Positions 15,050 through 23,973 of a stretch of DNA of 44,835 nt are shown piece by piece; within the stretch, counting starts at the first letter, position 1, and each line of letters opens with the position of its first letter. The stretch spans positions 1 through 44,835 of the forward strand of contig CBESOE010000022.1 of the NCBI GenBank assembly GCA_965531145.1, read 5' to 3'. The notes beneath the pieces were generated by a model. That model saw only the letters and a list, made by a program, of their open reading frames with translations. It was not told where the DNA came from and searched no databases. A program made the position numbers and the translations under genes. This DNA is from JAQAZP01 sp965531145. Lineage in GTDB: Bacteria; Acidobacteriota; JAQAZP01.

Positions 15050-17446
15050 TCAGGTGCGCAGGGTGAGCACCAGGTAACCCCCGCCAATGCCAAAGAATAT
15101 ATTGGGTGCCCAGGCTGCAAGCAAGGGGGGCAGGGCACCGAGATCACCGAGCTGCTGGCTGAAGGCGATGCAGATCCAGTAGAGGATACCGAGGGAGATG
15201 CTGACCCCGATACCGTACAGGCTGCCCCGTTTCCCCATGTTGAAGGCGAAACTGATACCCAGCAGGGCCATCACCAGCGGCACCACCGGCATGGCCACCT
15301 TGGAGTGCAGGTCCACCAGCAGCTCAGGTTCCACCTGGTAGCCACTGACCCGCAGTTCCTCGATGTATTCGCGCACCTCTCCCAGGCTCATCTGCTCAGT
15401 CTCTTTCCACTCCTTCTGAAAGTAGAGCGGTGGTTCGTAGAAGGGGAAGGACTGGGACTCGAAGTCCTCGTAGGAGACCTCCTGGCCACGGGCGAATGCC
15501 TTGGACCAGCCGTTTTTCATCAACCAGGACCCGTCGGTGTAGACAGCGTGACGGGCATAGGTCCAGCGTTTGAGCGAGAAATCCTCTGGCGAGAAATCAA
15601 AGACAGAAAGATCGGCGATCACCTCCCGGTCGAAATTGATGTTTTCGTAGTGGTAGATCCGGTTGCCGTCCTCGCCGAACATCCATTTGCGGATGCGGTA
15701 GCGGGAACTCACCGGCCGGCCCTTGATCTCATCCCGCAGGCGGTCGAACTCGGTATTGGAGGCGGGGAGGATCCTCTCCTGCAGGTAGAAATTGAACACC
15801 GAGGTGAGCGCGGCCACCATAAATACGGCGAGGGAGATCCGGTAGAGACTGATGCCGCCGGCCTTGATGGCTGTCACCTCGTTGTTCTTGGAGAAAATGC
15901 CGAAGGTGACCAGGGTGCTCACCAGATTGACGATCAGCATGATGAAAAAGACGATCTGCGGCAGATAATACTGGTAATATTTCAACATGGTCGCCACCGG
16001 AATATCGTTTTTCACCATGTGGTCGAACATCTGGAAGAAGTCGACGATGATGAAGAGCGAGAGGAATCCGAGGAAGACCAGGAGGAACACACGGAAATAC
16101 TGGGAAAGGATGTAACGGTCCAGAAGGTTGGGGAAGGGGATATGGATTCGCCGGGAGACGTGGTGGCGGCGATCCGCAGGGTGAAAGGGCAGGGGCAGCT
16201 GGCCGTCGGCTGTGCTGCCGCCGGGAAGCGGCTCCGCCACCGATTCAACCGGCCTGCGGGTAAACAGCCGGACCAGCCAGTGCCAGAATTTTTCCCCGTA
16301 GGCCGAGAGGTCGAAATTGGCGTTGCGGCTGCGCAGGTTGAGCAGCAGCAGACCGGCTCCGCCCAGAATGATATTGGGCAGCCACATGCCGATGATCGGC
16401 GGCAGTTTCTCCTGGATCGACATGGCCTCACCGGTATCGATGAGTATCCAGTAAACGATGATCACCCCGATGGCCATGGCAAAGCCGGATGACTTCCCCC
16501 CGCGGGAATTGGAGATGCCCAGGCTGATACCGATCACCGCCAGCACCAGACAGCTGAAGGGGATGGAGAATTTTTTATGGATATTGATCCAGGCCAGGTT
16601 GTATCGTGATTTCAGTTCGGGAGTGCGGCTTTGACGGGCTATTTCCAGCAATTCCCGGATGGTCTTGGCGCGAAGTTTTGGATCGTGGATCTGGTCCCGC
16701 CGGGTCTTGATGCGGTTCTCCCGGAGCAGACCATCCTTGAGCAGAACCCGCATCTCACCGAAACTGCTGAACTGGAATTTATCGGGCTCCTTGATATTGC
16801 TGACGTTCACTGTGCCGTCAAAGAGCTTGAGCCACAAACGGTCGGTTTCGTCATCGTATCGCAAATGCGCCTGCCTGGCGTTGATGATCCGGCGACCTTC
16901 CTCAATGGAAGATTCGGCCAGCAGGACACCCTCCCAGTCACGACCGTTTTCCGTGTAATCATTGAAATAGATTACCTTATTGGCGAATTCCTCGTAGAAG
17001 GTCCGGGGTTCAACCGTGCTGGACATGGCCAGGGAAAAAATCTCCTCCTCGAGACGCAGAAGGGTCTTGTTACCCCAGGGCAGGAAGAAAACCATCAGGT
17101 AGAGGGTAACCAGGAACGCTCCGGTGGCAAAAACCAGTGTGGGGCCCATCAAACGCTGCAGACTGATGCCGGCGGAGCGGAAGGCGATGATCTCGCTGTC
17201 ACCGGACAGTCGAGAAAACGCCACGATGATTCCCAGCAGAACCGACATGGGGATGGTGAGGACAATGATGTGGGGCAGGTTGAGCAGGAAAAGCTTGCTC
17301 ACCAGCACCAGTCCGAGGTTCCGTTTCAAGGCCAGCTCGGCGATGTCAAAGATCACATCCATGATCATGACAAAGGTGAAGACGAGCAGGGAGATCAGTG
17401 TGGGGGGGAGTATTTCACGGATCAGGTATTTCCGGATGGTTTTCAT
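15050..17446 (-). CDS. LptF-LptG fusion, permease of the LPS export ABC transporter
   Basis: This 798-residue protein contains two complete YjgP/YjgQ-family permease domains, each about the length of a normal LptF or LptG (near 360 residues). The N-terminal half (1 to about 370) resembles LptF and the C-terminal half (about 440 to 798) resembles LptG; each has three helices, a large periplasmic region, then three helices. The linker (about 372-437) is polar and basic and, from the topology of both halves, should lie in the cytoplasm. LptF and LptG normally form a heterodimer that extracts LPS from the inner membrane, powered by LptB2, and hands it to LptC and LptA. The reading frame runs through without interruption, so the fusion is encoded, though an assembly error should be excluded. 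No strong ribosome site precedes the ATG. Confidence 0.93.
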   Translation of the reverse strand: MKTIRKYLIREILPPTLISLLVFTFVMIMDVIFDIAELALKRNLGLVLVSKLFLLNLPHIIVLTIPMSVLLGIIVAFSRLSGDSEIIAFRSAGISLQRLMGPTLVFATGAFLVTLYLMVFFLPWGNKTLLRLEEEIFSLAMSSTVEPRTFYEEFANKVIYFNDYTENGRDWEGVLLAESSIEEGRRIINARQAHLRYDDETDRLWLKLFDGTVNVSNIKEPDKFQFSSFGEMRVLLKDGLLRENRIKTRRDQIHDPKLRAKTIRELLEIARQSRTPELKSRYNLAWINIHKKFSIPFSCLVLAVIGISLGISNSRGGKSSGFAMAIGVIIVYWILIDTGEAMSIQEKLPPIIGMWLPNIILGGAGLLLLNLRSRNANFDLSAYGEKFWHWLVRLFTRRPVESVAEPLPGGSTADGQLPLPFHPADRRHHVSRRIHIPFPNLLDRYILSQYFRVFLLVFLGFLSLFIIVDFFQMFDHMVKNDIPVATMLKYYQYYLPQIVFFIMLIVNLVSTLVTFGIFSKNNEVTAIKAGGISLYRISLAVFMVAALTSVFNFYLQERILPASNTEFDRLRDEIKGRPVSSRYRIRKWMFGEDGNRIYHYENINFDREVIADLSVFDFSPEDFSLKRWTYARHAVYTDGSWLMKNGWSKAFARGQEVSYEDFESQSFPFYEPPLYFQKEWKETEQMSLGEVREYIEELRVSGYQVEPELLVDLHSKVAMPVVPLVMALLGISFAFNMGKRGSLYGIGVSISLGILYWICIAFSQQLGDLGALPPLLAAWAPNIFFGIGGGYLVLTLRT

Positions 17447-17524
17447 GCGAGATTCTGAGCCGTGAAAAGCCGTCGCTACGGTAGAAGGACAGCCAGATAG
17501 TAACAGGGAATTGTTTGCAACGAA

Positions 17525-17553
17525 AAGATAACACAGTTGCCACCGGGCGGCAA
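17525..17553 (-). promoter_or_regulatory. Candidate promoter of lptFG-lpxB
   Basis: On the minus strand, TTGCCG (17553-17548) and TATCTT (17530-17525) are 17 bases apart, about 75 bases upstream of the lptF-lptG ATG. Both hexamers deviate from consensus, so this is only a candidate. Confidence 0.35.
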
Positions 17554-17876
17554 GATGAGCACATCTGAGAAGTCCTGTGGTTGCAAAGGGATTTCCCTGA
17601 AGCTGACACGTGTGGAAATGATGACAGGGGACTGGTGACTGAACCGGGAGGTCAGCTTATCCTGAGCATGTAGATAACGTCCGATAAGATATATTATGTA
17701 AACTACCATATTCTTGAATCACGCGTGCATTTAGGTGCGATATGTAGTAACTATTATGATATCAGCAACATATAGGCATCCTGGTGCCTGTTGTGCATTG
17801 TGATCGTAAAACTGCTACGTTTTGCTCGAACAATCTTCTTGCTGTCTTTGCAGTGGTATCTGGCAATATCGACGGT

Positions 17877-17900
17877 ACAAAACGGTCCCCACGAGGACCG
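17877..17900 (-). terminator. Intrinsic terminator after parB
   Basis: On the minus strand, CGGTCC (17900-17895) pairs with GGACCG (17888-17883) across a six-base loop and is followed by TTTTGT. It lies 23 bases past the parB stop and should separate parAB from lptFG-lpxB. Confidence 0.65.
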
Positions 17901-17923
17901 ATATATTGTACTTCGGGATGGTT

Positions 17924-18823
17924 CTAGCTTGGGACGGCCGAATCGAGGTCAGACTGGGGTGCGGACGGCGGCGCTGAAGTGAGTTCTGTTTCGCTTTCCC
18001 TGGCTGAGTGATTTTTGAGTTCCAGGATTATTTCCTCCAGGCTGTTTATGATCTCCTGAGGGTCCACGTCTTTCTTCTTGAAGGACATGTTCAGAGTGAA
18101 CGACTTGTTTTGTGGTTGAAACTTAAAGGCGAAGTTTCTCCGCCGGCCAGGCTTCTTTTTGTCACGGTCGGCCTTCAGGTCATCTCTGGAGGCGCCTCCC
18201 TTGAGGACCCTCTCGAAAACCTCCCACATGTTTTCCGGTGAACCGCCTCTAACTATCTGTAGTAGCAATCTTTTAGAGGATATGTCGGCACTCCGACAGG
18301 CTGTTCTCAGGTCATCCGGCATCTCGGAGATGTTGATGGCTTCAGTGATGGATGAACGAGACTTGGACATGAGCAGTGCAAGTTGTTCGTGGGAGTGATC
18401 GAATCTTCTGGCCAGGTCCCTCAAGGCGTCACCCTCCTCGAAGGGGTGTAAATCCTTCCTCTGGAGGTTCTCAATCAGGGAGACTTCGATGACCTCATGG
18501 TCTTTGAGCTTCATCTCGATACAGGGAATTTCTGACAAGCCGGCCAGCAGGGCTGCGCGGTAGCGCCTCTCCCCTGCTATTATTCTGAACCTCTCCCCCA
18601 CGGGTTTGACAAGCAACGGCTCCAGAACGCCTTTCTGTTTGATGGATTTCGAGAGCTGAGCAAGATCTCCGCAGTCCTTGCGCGGTTGCTTCGGGTTGGG
18701 CTCGATGAGATCCGCCTTGATCAATCTGCCCACAGATTTCCCCTTGCCGGTCAACTCCTCCACGAGGTGGGCCGAAGTCCTGATCCGAGTCTTGCTAGGC
18801 AGGCCTTTTTTTCTTTTTTCCAC
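17924..18823 (-). CDS. parB: ParB-family DNA partition protein
   Basis: This 299-residue ParB/Spo0J-family protein has the N-terminal CTPase/nuclease-like motifs IAGERRYRAALLAG and IENLQRKDLHPFEEGDAL, followed by a helix-turn-helix (SHEQLALLMSKSRSSITEAI) for parS binding and a C-terminal domain ending in a Ser/Pro-rich tail. The start is taken as GTG at 18823, preceded by GAGGAGG nine bases upstream. This overlaps the end of parA by 29 bases; a longer frame from 18868 would overlap parA by 74 bases without a better ribosome site. Family role: CTP-dependent spreading from parS and segregation with ParA. It is not next to rsmG or mnmG, so it may not be the main chromosomal copy. Confidence 0.9.
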   Translation of the reverse strand: MEKRKKGLPSKTRIRTSAHLVEELTGKGKSVGRLIKADLIEPNPKQPRKDCGDLAQLSKSIKQKGVLEPLLVKPVGERFRIIAGERRYRAALLAGLSEIPCIEMKLKDHEVIEVSLIENLQRKDLHPFEEGDALRDLARRFDHSHEQLALLMSKSRSSITEAINISEMPDDLRTACRSADISSKRLLLQIVRGGSPENMWEVFERVLKGGASRDDLKADRDKKKPGRRRNFAFKFQPQNKSFTLNMSFKKKDVDPQEIINSLEEIILELKNHSARESETELTSAPPSAPQSDLDSAVPS

Positions 18824-19571
18824 GCTTGATAACCTCCTCGCAGAGTTTGCTGTATTCAGCCGCTCCACTGGAACGCGGGGCGAAGGTAAATATCGACTCC
18901 TTGTAAGCTGGGCTCTCTTCCAGGCGAACGCTCTTGCTTATGCAGGTCGAGAAGACCTTGTCACCAAAAACCTGTTCCACCTGTTCCTTGATGTCTCTGG
19001 CCAGCAGGGTGCGCTTGTCGTGTATGGTGATCAGTACACCAAGAACCTCCAGGTCGGGATTGGGCCGGTCCTTGATCTTGCCCAGTGTCTCCAGCAGGTC
19101 CTCAGTGCCCTCCAGGGCAAAGTAGGAAGACTGAATGGGGATCAGCACGTGGGAGGCGGCAACAAGGCCATTGACCGTGATGATGCCAAGTGTGGGCGGC
19201 GTATCGATGATGATGTATTCGAACTGGTCGGAAACCTCTTCCAGCCGGTCCTTGAGCCGGAAGATCGAATCCAGTTCACCGATCAACCGGCTCTCCAGTT
19301 TGGCCAGGGAAATCTTTGACGGGGCCAGGAACAAATGCTCAATGGATGTGGGAACGATAATATTGGAAAAGGATTCCCGTGCGTTGGTCAACACTTCAAA
19401 TACCGATTTCTCCAGGGGATGGACATCCACAAAAGAAACCGAGCTGTTTGACTGGGGATCCATATCCACCAGCAATGTTTTGTGCCCTCTCATGGCCAAA
19501 GCGGCCGAAAGATTGATGGCTGTGGTGGTCTTACCGACGCCACCCTTTTGGTTGGTGACCGTGATAATCAA
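18795..19571 (-). CDS. parA: ParA-family partition ATPase
   Basis: This 258-residue deviant-Walker P-loop ATPase begins MIITVTNQKGGVGKTTTAINLS, the usual ParA/Soj start, and continues with LLVDMDPQSNSS and IIIDTPPTLG. It would work with the overlapping ParB to move or position DNA. The start codon is TTG, supported by AAGGG seven bases upstream and by the family's N-terminus starting exactly here. The C-terminus is lysine-rich because it overlaps the start of parB in another frame. A candidate promoter lies about 100 bases upstream. Confidence 0.93.
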   Translation of the reverse strand: MIITVTNQKGGVGKTTTAINLSAALAMRGHKTLLVDMDPQSNSSVSFVDVHPLEKSVFEVLTNARESFSNIIVPTSIEHLFLAPSKISLAKLESRLIGELDSIFRLKDRLEEVSDQFEYIIIDTPPTLGIITVNGLVAASHVLIPIQSSYFALEGTEDLLETLGKIKDRPNPDLEVLGVLITIHDKRTLLARDIKEQVEQVFGDKVFSTCISKSVRLEESPAYKESIFTFAPRSSGAAEYSKLCEEVIKRGKKKKRPA

Positions 19572-19665
19572 CGTATTGCCCTTTCAGGTAACGCGGGTTC
19601 CGGTTCAGCCGTCCGCAAACTGCCATGAGGTCAGGATGGATCAAACGATACTTCGGTAATGCGAA

Positions 19666-19695
19666 ATGATAAAACAGCATCGGAGGGACAGTCAA
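19666..19695 (-). promoter_or_regulatory. Candidate promoter of parA-parB
   Basis: On the minus strand, TTGACT (19695-19690) and TATCAT (19671-19666) are separated by 18 bases, in the 164-base gap between the bifunctional-nuclease gene and parA. It would give parAB a transcript of its own. Confidence 0.5.
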
Positions 19696-19735
19696 GCAGT
19701 TAGGGGGAATTGACAGCAGTATATCTGTTTTGTGT

Positions 19736-20221
19736 TCACATCTCGTATTGGCCGAGGTCGTCTCCCGAGAGGTTTTCCAGCAGTTTTTTCAACCGCACGG
19801 TTTCACCGGTGTCGTTGGTCAGGTCGATGCTCTTGGCCTGTTCCACCACGGACTCTTCGACAAAAATCGTGGCATCTGTTCTGAGGGCCAGTGCAATGGC
19901 ATCACTGGGCCTGGAGTCGATTTTCACCGTCTTTCCGTTTCGTTTGAGGAAGATGTTGGCGTAAAAAGTACTGTCCTTCAGTTCGCAGATAACAATTTTC
20001 ATCAGGGTCGCATCGAGATCATCGAGGATCGATTTTATCAGGTCGTGGGTCATGGGTCTGGGGGTGGTGATGTTCTCCACCTGCAGCGCGATGGCATTCG
20101 CTTCAAAAATGCCGACCCAGATGGGGAGCACACTTTCGCCGCTGATGTTTTTGAGGATGACGATCGGCATGTTGGTTATGGGATCGATCATCAAGCCCTT
20201 GATCTTCATTTCAATGGCCAT
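19736..20221 (-). CDS. Bifunctional nuclease (BFN/DUF151) family protein
   Basis: This 161-residue protein matches the bifunctional-nuclease family throughout: MAIEMKIKGLMIDPITNMPIVIL, then LPIWVGIFEANAIALQVE, then RPSDAIALALRTDATIFV. Plant members have RNase and DNase activity; the function of bacterial members is poorly defined. The C-terminal 30 residues (about 130-161) are a short charged extension typical of the family. It has its own promoter, whose -35 element overlaps the end of miaB, and a leader of about 115 bases. It is followed by the parAB promoter rather than a clear terminator. Confidence 0.88.
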   Translation of the reverse strand: MAIEMKIKGLMIDPITNMPIVILKNISGESVLPIWVGIFEANAIALQVENITTPRPMTHDLIKSILDDLDATLMKIVICELKDSTFYANIFLKRNGKTVKIDSRPSDAIALALRTDATIFVEESVVEQAKSIDLTNDTGETVRLKKLLENLSGDDLGQYEM

Positions 20222-20341
20222 GAATTTACCTACCTCGTATCACGCCGGGATTCCGGCACGATCAGTCAGGACCGAATGGAAGGGCTGAAAGACCCTCCAC
20301 GAACCCGTTGATGGTGAATACTGTTACAGCCTTCATCTGAA

Positions 20342-20370
20342 TATATAAGGACTTGCCGGGACTCTGTCAA
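20342..20370 (-). promoter_or_regulatory. Sigma-70-type promoter of the BFN gene, overlapping the miaB stop
   Basis: On the minus strand, TTGACA (20370-20365) and TATATA (20347-20342) are 17 bases apart. The TGA within TTGACA is the miaB stop codon (20369-20367), so the promoter is embedded in the end of the upstream gene. Confidence 0.65.
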
Positions 20371-21737
20371 GGCATATCTTCAACGGAGAGGACCTCACCG
20401 AAAAGTGAGTTGGGGTGTGACCGGGTTACCCGTACATGAGCCAGGCGACCGCAGGGATCGGCCGGCCATCCAGAGCGTTCCGCCGGTGCGGCATAGTCAA
20501 AATTCACCACGCGATTTCCACTGTCCCGGCCGAAGAACTGGCCCCCTCCCCTCCTGCTCTCCCCTTCCACCAGGACCTCCAGTTCGGCGCCAAGCAGCAG
20601 CCGGTGGATTTCCACCTGGATCGATTTCTGCAGTTCCTGGAGACGGGCCAGTCGCTGTCGCTTGGTCTCGTCACTGACATCATCTTCCAGACGGGCGGCC
20701 CGTGTTCCGGGACGGGGGTTGTACATGAAGGAGAAGGTGGCATCGTAGCGTACCGACTGAATGGCCGAGAGGGTCTGCCGGAAATCTTCCTCGGTTTCTC
20801 CTGGAAACCCCACTATCAGATCGGTGGAGATGGCGATATCGGGAATCAGGGATTTCAGGTGCCCGATTTTCTCCAGATAATCTTCCAGCGAATAGCCCCG
20901 TCCCATGGCCTGCAGAACGCTGTCCGAACCGGACTGGAGCGGCAGATGGAGGTGACGGCAGACAACACCGCTCTTTTCCGCCATCAGCCGGGCAAGCCGG
21001 GGAGTGAAGTCTCGAGGGTGGGATACGGTGAACCTCAAACGGCGGAGGCCTGGCTTTTCCGACGCCATCTCCAGCAGGTCGGCAAAATCGTGCCCGCCGC
21101 TGTCACGGAAGGAATTGACGTTCTGGCCCAGCAGCTCGACTTCTCGCACCCCGCCGGCCAGCAACTGGTCGATTTCCTCGAGGATATCATCGAGCTTGCG
21201 GCTTTTCTCCCTCCCCCGCACAATGGGAACGATGCAGTAGGCGCAGAAATTGTCACATCCCTCGATGATGGTGACATAGGCTTTCCACGGTGAACGCCGG
21301 TGAATGGGCTTGTTTGTCTGGGGATGCTTTTCGCTGCCCAGATCGGTGGAAACCAGCGGCCCCTCGTTATTCCAGATCCGCTCCAACAGGTCCCCCACAT
21401 CACCGGCCCTGCGGGTGCCCAGCACCAGATCCACTGTCGGGATACGTTCCAGGAGCTCCTCCCCTTCCTGCTGGGCAACGCAGCCGGCAACACAGATCAA
21501 CGGCCCGATACCGGGCTCGCGGTCTTTGAGGGCGGCCAGCCGACCAAGACGGGTGAAGACCTTTTGCGCGGCCTTGTCCCGAACGGAGCAGGTGTTGAGA
21601 ATAATTACCGATGCCGAATCCGAATCCTCAGCCCTTTCATACCCGCTGCGCTGGAGGCTGTCGGCCAGTTGTTCTGAATCGTGGACGTTCATCTGACAGC
21701 CCCAGGTTTCAATATGGTAGGTGAAGTTGTTCATCAT
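20367..21737 (-). CDS. miaB: MiaB, tRNA A37 methylthiotransferase
   Basis: MiaB is a radical-SAM enzyme that adds a methylthio group to N6-isopentenyladenosine at position 37 of tRNAs reading codons that start with U. The 456-residue sequence has the three N-terminal cluster cysteines (WGCQMN, NTCSVRD, AGCVAQQ), the radical-SAM motif CDNFCAYC, the family segment IVPIVRGREKSR, and a C-terminal TRAM domain. ATG at 21737 or the next codon could start translation; neither has a strong ribosome site, and it begins 29 bases after ptsI, so coupling is likely. Confidence 0.96.
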   Translation of the reverse strand: MMNNFTYHIETWGCQMNVHDSEQLADSLQRSGYERAEDSDSASVIILNTCSVRDKAAQKVFTRLGRLAALKDREPGIGPLICVAGCVAQQEGEELLERIPTVDLVLGTRRAGDVGDLLERIWNNEGPLVSTDLGSEKHPQTNKPIHRRSPWKAYVTIIEGCDNFCAYCIVPIVRGREKSRKLDDILEEIDQLLAGGVREVELLGQNVNSFRDSGGHDFADLLEMASEKPGLRRLRFTVSHPRDFTPRLARLMAEKSGVVCRHLHLPLQSGSDSVLQAMGRGYSLEDYLEKIGHLKSLIPDIAISTDLIVGFPGETEEDFRQTLSAIQSVRYDATFSFMYNPRPGTRAARLEDDVSDETKRQRLARLQELQKSIQVEIHRLLLGAELEVLVEGESRRGGGQFFGRDSGNRVVNFDYAAPAERSGWPADPCGRLAHVRVTRSHPNSLFGEVLSVEDMP

Positions 21738-21766
21738 TATTTAACCCGGGAATCTTGCGGGGTTGT

Positions 21767-23524
21767 TCAGTGAAGCTGGCAGATCAGGCCCTTGGGAAAC
21801 TTGTAGATCATGGTTTCAAGGACATATTCCCTGATTTCCTGTTCCGTGGAGAAACCCATGATTTTGTTGACCAGGGATCGTGCTTCACGAATCCTGATAG
21901 AGCGGATCACGTTCTTGATGATCGGGATTGCCGTGGGATGCATACTCAGCTCACGGAGGCCCAGGCCGAGCAGTATCAGGGCGTGCAGCGGGTCCGAGGC
22001 CATCTCGCCGCACATGGAGACGTCGATGCGGCCGGCATGGGCTGACTCCACCACGAACTTCAGTGTGCGCAGGATTGCCGGGTGAAGCGGGGTGTAAAGA
22101 TGGGCGATGCTGTCGTTGCCCCTGTCCGTGGCCAGGAAATACTGGATCAGGTCGTTGGTGCCGATGCTGAAGAAATCGACTTCCCTGGCCAGCAGGTCGG
22201 CCACGATTGCCGCCGAGGGGACCTCGATCATGATCCCCAGTTTCATTTTTTCGTCAAACGGCTGCCCCTCCCGGTGCAGGTCCTCTTTCACTTCGTCCAG
22301 AACCATTTTGGCCACCCGCAATTCCCGCACTCCGGATATCAGGGGGAACATCAGTCGCAGTTTGCCATGCAAACCTGCTCGGAGAATTGCTCGCAGCTGG
22401 GTCCGGAACAGGTCCTTTCGCTTGAGGCAGAGACGAATGGCCCGCAGACCCATCACCGGGTTCATTTCATCGCTCTCCAGCACCTCGTGGAAGAATTTCT
22501 CGCCTCCAAGATCCAGGGTCCTGATCACGGCAAAATGCGGTGAGCTCCTTTCAGCCAGTGCCCGGTAAACCTGAAAGTGTTCTTCCTCCGTGGGCAACTG
22601 CGGGGAGCACTTGAGGAAGAGAAACTCGGAGCGATACAACCCCACGCCCTCCGCCCCGGACATGCCATTTGTCTCCATCTCATCCACCAGTTCGATGTTT
22701 GCCCGCAGGTGGATTCGGTGGCCGTCAAGGGTTTCAGCCGGAACATCCTTGAGCGACAGCAATTCTTCGGCATAGTCACTGTATTTTCGGGCCTTGTTCC
22801 GTGCCTCGCTGATCAGGGTGGCACTGGGATTGATCAGGATGGTCCCCTCGTTTCCGTCGAGGACGATCATATCGCCGGTTTTGATTCTGCCCACGATATC
22901 CTGGAAGCCCACTGCCGCGGGAAGGCGAAGGGACTTGGCGATGATGGCGCTGTGGGACGTGGGCCCGCCCACCTCCACTGCAAACCCCACCACCGGCCTG
23001 TTTCGGAATGATACGGTCTGTGAGGGCGACAGGGCGTGGGCCACCACTATGGTATCTTCCTTGAGGTCCGGAAGGTGGTCTGGATCGTACCCAGGATCCA
23101 GCAGGTGCCTCAGGATGCGATCCCTGATATCCTCGAGGTCGCTGATGCGCTCACGGAGGTAATGGTCCCCAACGCCGCTGAGGGCGATGACGGTATTCTG
23201 GAATACCTCCTGAACGGCCCACTCCGCCACCACAAGCTGTTTTTTTATGTTGCTGATGACCTGCTCGATGATGGCCGGATCACGGAGTAGCAGGATATGG
23301 GCTTCAAATATACCTGCATGATCGGCACCCACGGATCGGCGCACATCGTTTTTCAGGTTCTTCAGGTCACTGGTTGCGTTTTTCAGTGCAGTGCGAAAGC
23401 GGGAGATTTCGGATGCGACCTCGTCCTTGAGTATGGTTTTCCGGGTGAGGACGAATTTCTGGGGATCGAGGACCAGCGCCCTGCCGTAAGCGATTCCGGA
23501 TGAGACACCCAATCCTCTTATCAT
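21767..23524 (-). CDS. ptsI: PtsI, phosphoenolpyruvate-protein phosphotransferase (enzyme I)
   Basis: Enzyme I autophosphorylates from PEP and passes the phosphate to HPr. The 585-residue protein has the phosphohistidine motif GGPTSHSAIIAKS near residue 190 and the PEP-binding barrel motifs LYRSEFLFL, MGLRAIRLCL, IMIEVPSA, FSIGTNDLIQY and CGEMASDP. All expected catalytic residues are present, so the protein should be active. It follows HPr by 12 bases. With only an EIIA-Man domain nearby, the chain probably serves regulation rather than sugar import. Confidence 0.96.
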   Translation of the reverse strand: MIRGLGVSSGIAYGRALVLDPQKFVLTRKTILKDEVASEISRFRTALKNATSDLKNLKNDVRRSVGADHAGIFEAHILLLRDPAIIEQVISNIKKQLVVAEWAVQEVFQNTVIALSGVGDHYLRERISDLEDIRDRILRHLLDPGYDPDHLPDLKEDTIVVAHALSPSQTVSFRNRPVVGFAVEVGGPTSHSAIIAKSLRLPAAVGFQDIVGRIKTGDMIVLDGNEGTILINPSATLISEARNKARKYSDYAEELLSLKDVPAETLDGHRIHLRANIELVDEMETNGMSGAEGVGLYRSEFLFLKCSPQLPTEEEHFQVYRALAERSSPHFAVIRTLDLGGEKFFHEVLESDEMNPVMGLRAIRLCLKRKDLFRTQLRAILRAGLHGKLRLMFPLISGVRELRVAKMVLDEVKEDLHREGQPFDEKMKLGIMIEVPSAAIVADLLAREVDFFSIGTNDLIQYFLATDRGNDSIAHLYTPLHPAILRTLKFVVESAHAGRIDVSMCGEMASDPLHALILLGLGLRELSMHPTAIPIIKNVIRSIRIREARSLVNKIMGFSTEQEIREYVLETMIYKFPKGLICQLH

Positions 23525-23536
23525 AGAATAATTACC

Positions 23537-23866
23537 CTATACGGTATTATCTTGTGGGGTACCGTGCGGAAAGCCGGAAGGCTCCTCTTCCGGTATTTCG
23601 CCGAAACCTTTGCCCACCAGGTCCTTCAAAGTTTCCATGGCTTGCTGCTCGTCCTCACCATCAGCCCTAATGACAATCAAGGTGCGGATGGATGCAGCCA
23701 GCAGCAGCACTCCGAGAATGCTCTTGCCATCAACCTCATCACCCGGTTTGTCCGCCCGGCTCAGCTTAACCTGGCTCTGGAAAGCGGTGGCCGCGTTGAC
23801 GAATTTTGAGGCCGCCCGGGCGTGGAGCCCGAGTTCATTGACAATTTCCACGGTCTCCTGGATCAT
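23537..23866 (-). CDS. ptsH: HPr phosphocarrier protein
   Basis: This 109-residue HPr carries the catalytic His15 in GLHARAAS, with Ala where many HPr proteins have Pro, and a conserved regulatory serine in DGKSILGVLLLA (Ser49, equivalent to Ser46). The serine and the nearby hprK gene imply regulation by HprK. A C-terminal extension of about 20 residues (after about residue 88) is acidic and Pro/Gly-rich, longer than the usual 85-90-residue HPr. GAGGT lies close before the ATG. It receives phosphate from PtsI and probably passes it to the adjacent EIIA. Confidence 0.95.
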   Translation of the reverse strand: MIQETVEIVNELGLHARAASKFVNAATAFQSQVKLSRADKPGDEVDGKSILGVLLLAASIRTLIVIRADGEDEQQAMETLKDLVGKGFGEIPEEEPSGFPHGTPQDNTV

Positions 23867-23973
23867 CCTGACCTCAAGTCCCGGGCGTGGTGCCGGAATC
23901 TGTTGCTTGCTTCACACTGTGGCGAGATGGACGCAAACGTATTCAGCCGGCCGGTCGCGTCGAGATCAGGGCG

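Larger units (their letters stand above)
17447..17923. other. Non-coding gap between parB and lptF-lptG
   Basis: This 477-base gap holds the parB terminator at one end and a possible lptF-lptG promoter at the other. Its middle is strongly AT-rich (17701-17760 has 21 G/C in 60) and includes a small hairpin AGGCA/TGCCT (17774-17789). Short open frames on both strands look unlike real proteins and lack ribosome sites. I see no tRNA, insertion sequence or clear parS site. Confidence 0.6.

Noticed and set aside
17606..17613. ACACGTGT as a possible parS site near parAB
   Set aside because: Only the central CACGTG matches; the flanks do not follow the TGTTTCACGTGAAACA consensus.
17640..17700. Possible origin with a DnaA box (TTATCTACA on the minus strand)
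   Set aside because: One imperfect box, no cluster, and no dnaA or dnaN nearby.
17476..17982. Short open frames in the parB-lptFG gap (about 77 and 63 residues)
   Set aside because: No ribosome sites, implausible composition and overlap with promoter and terminator signals or parB.
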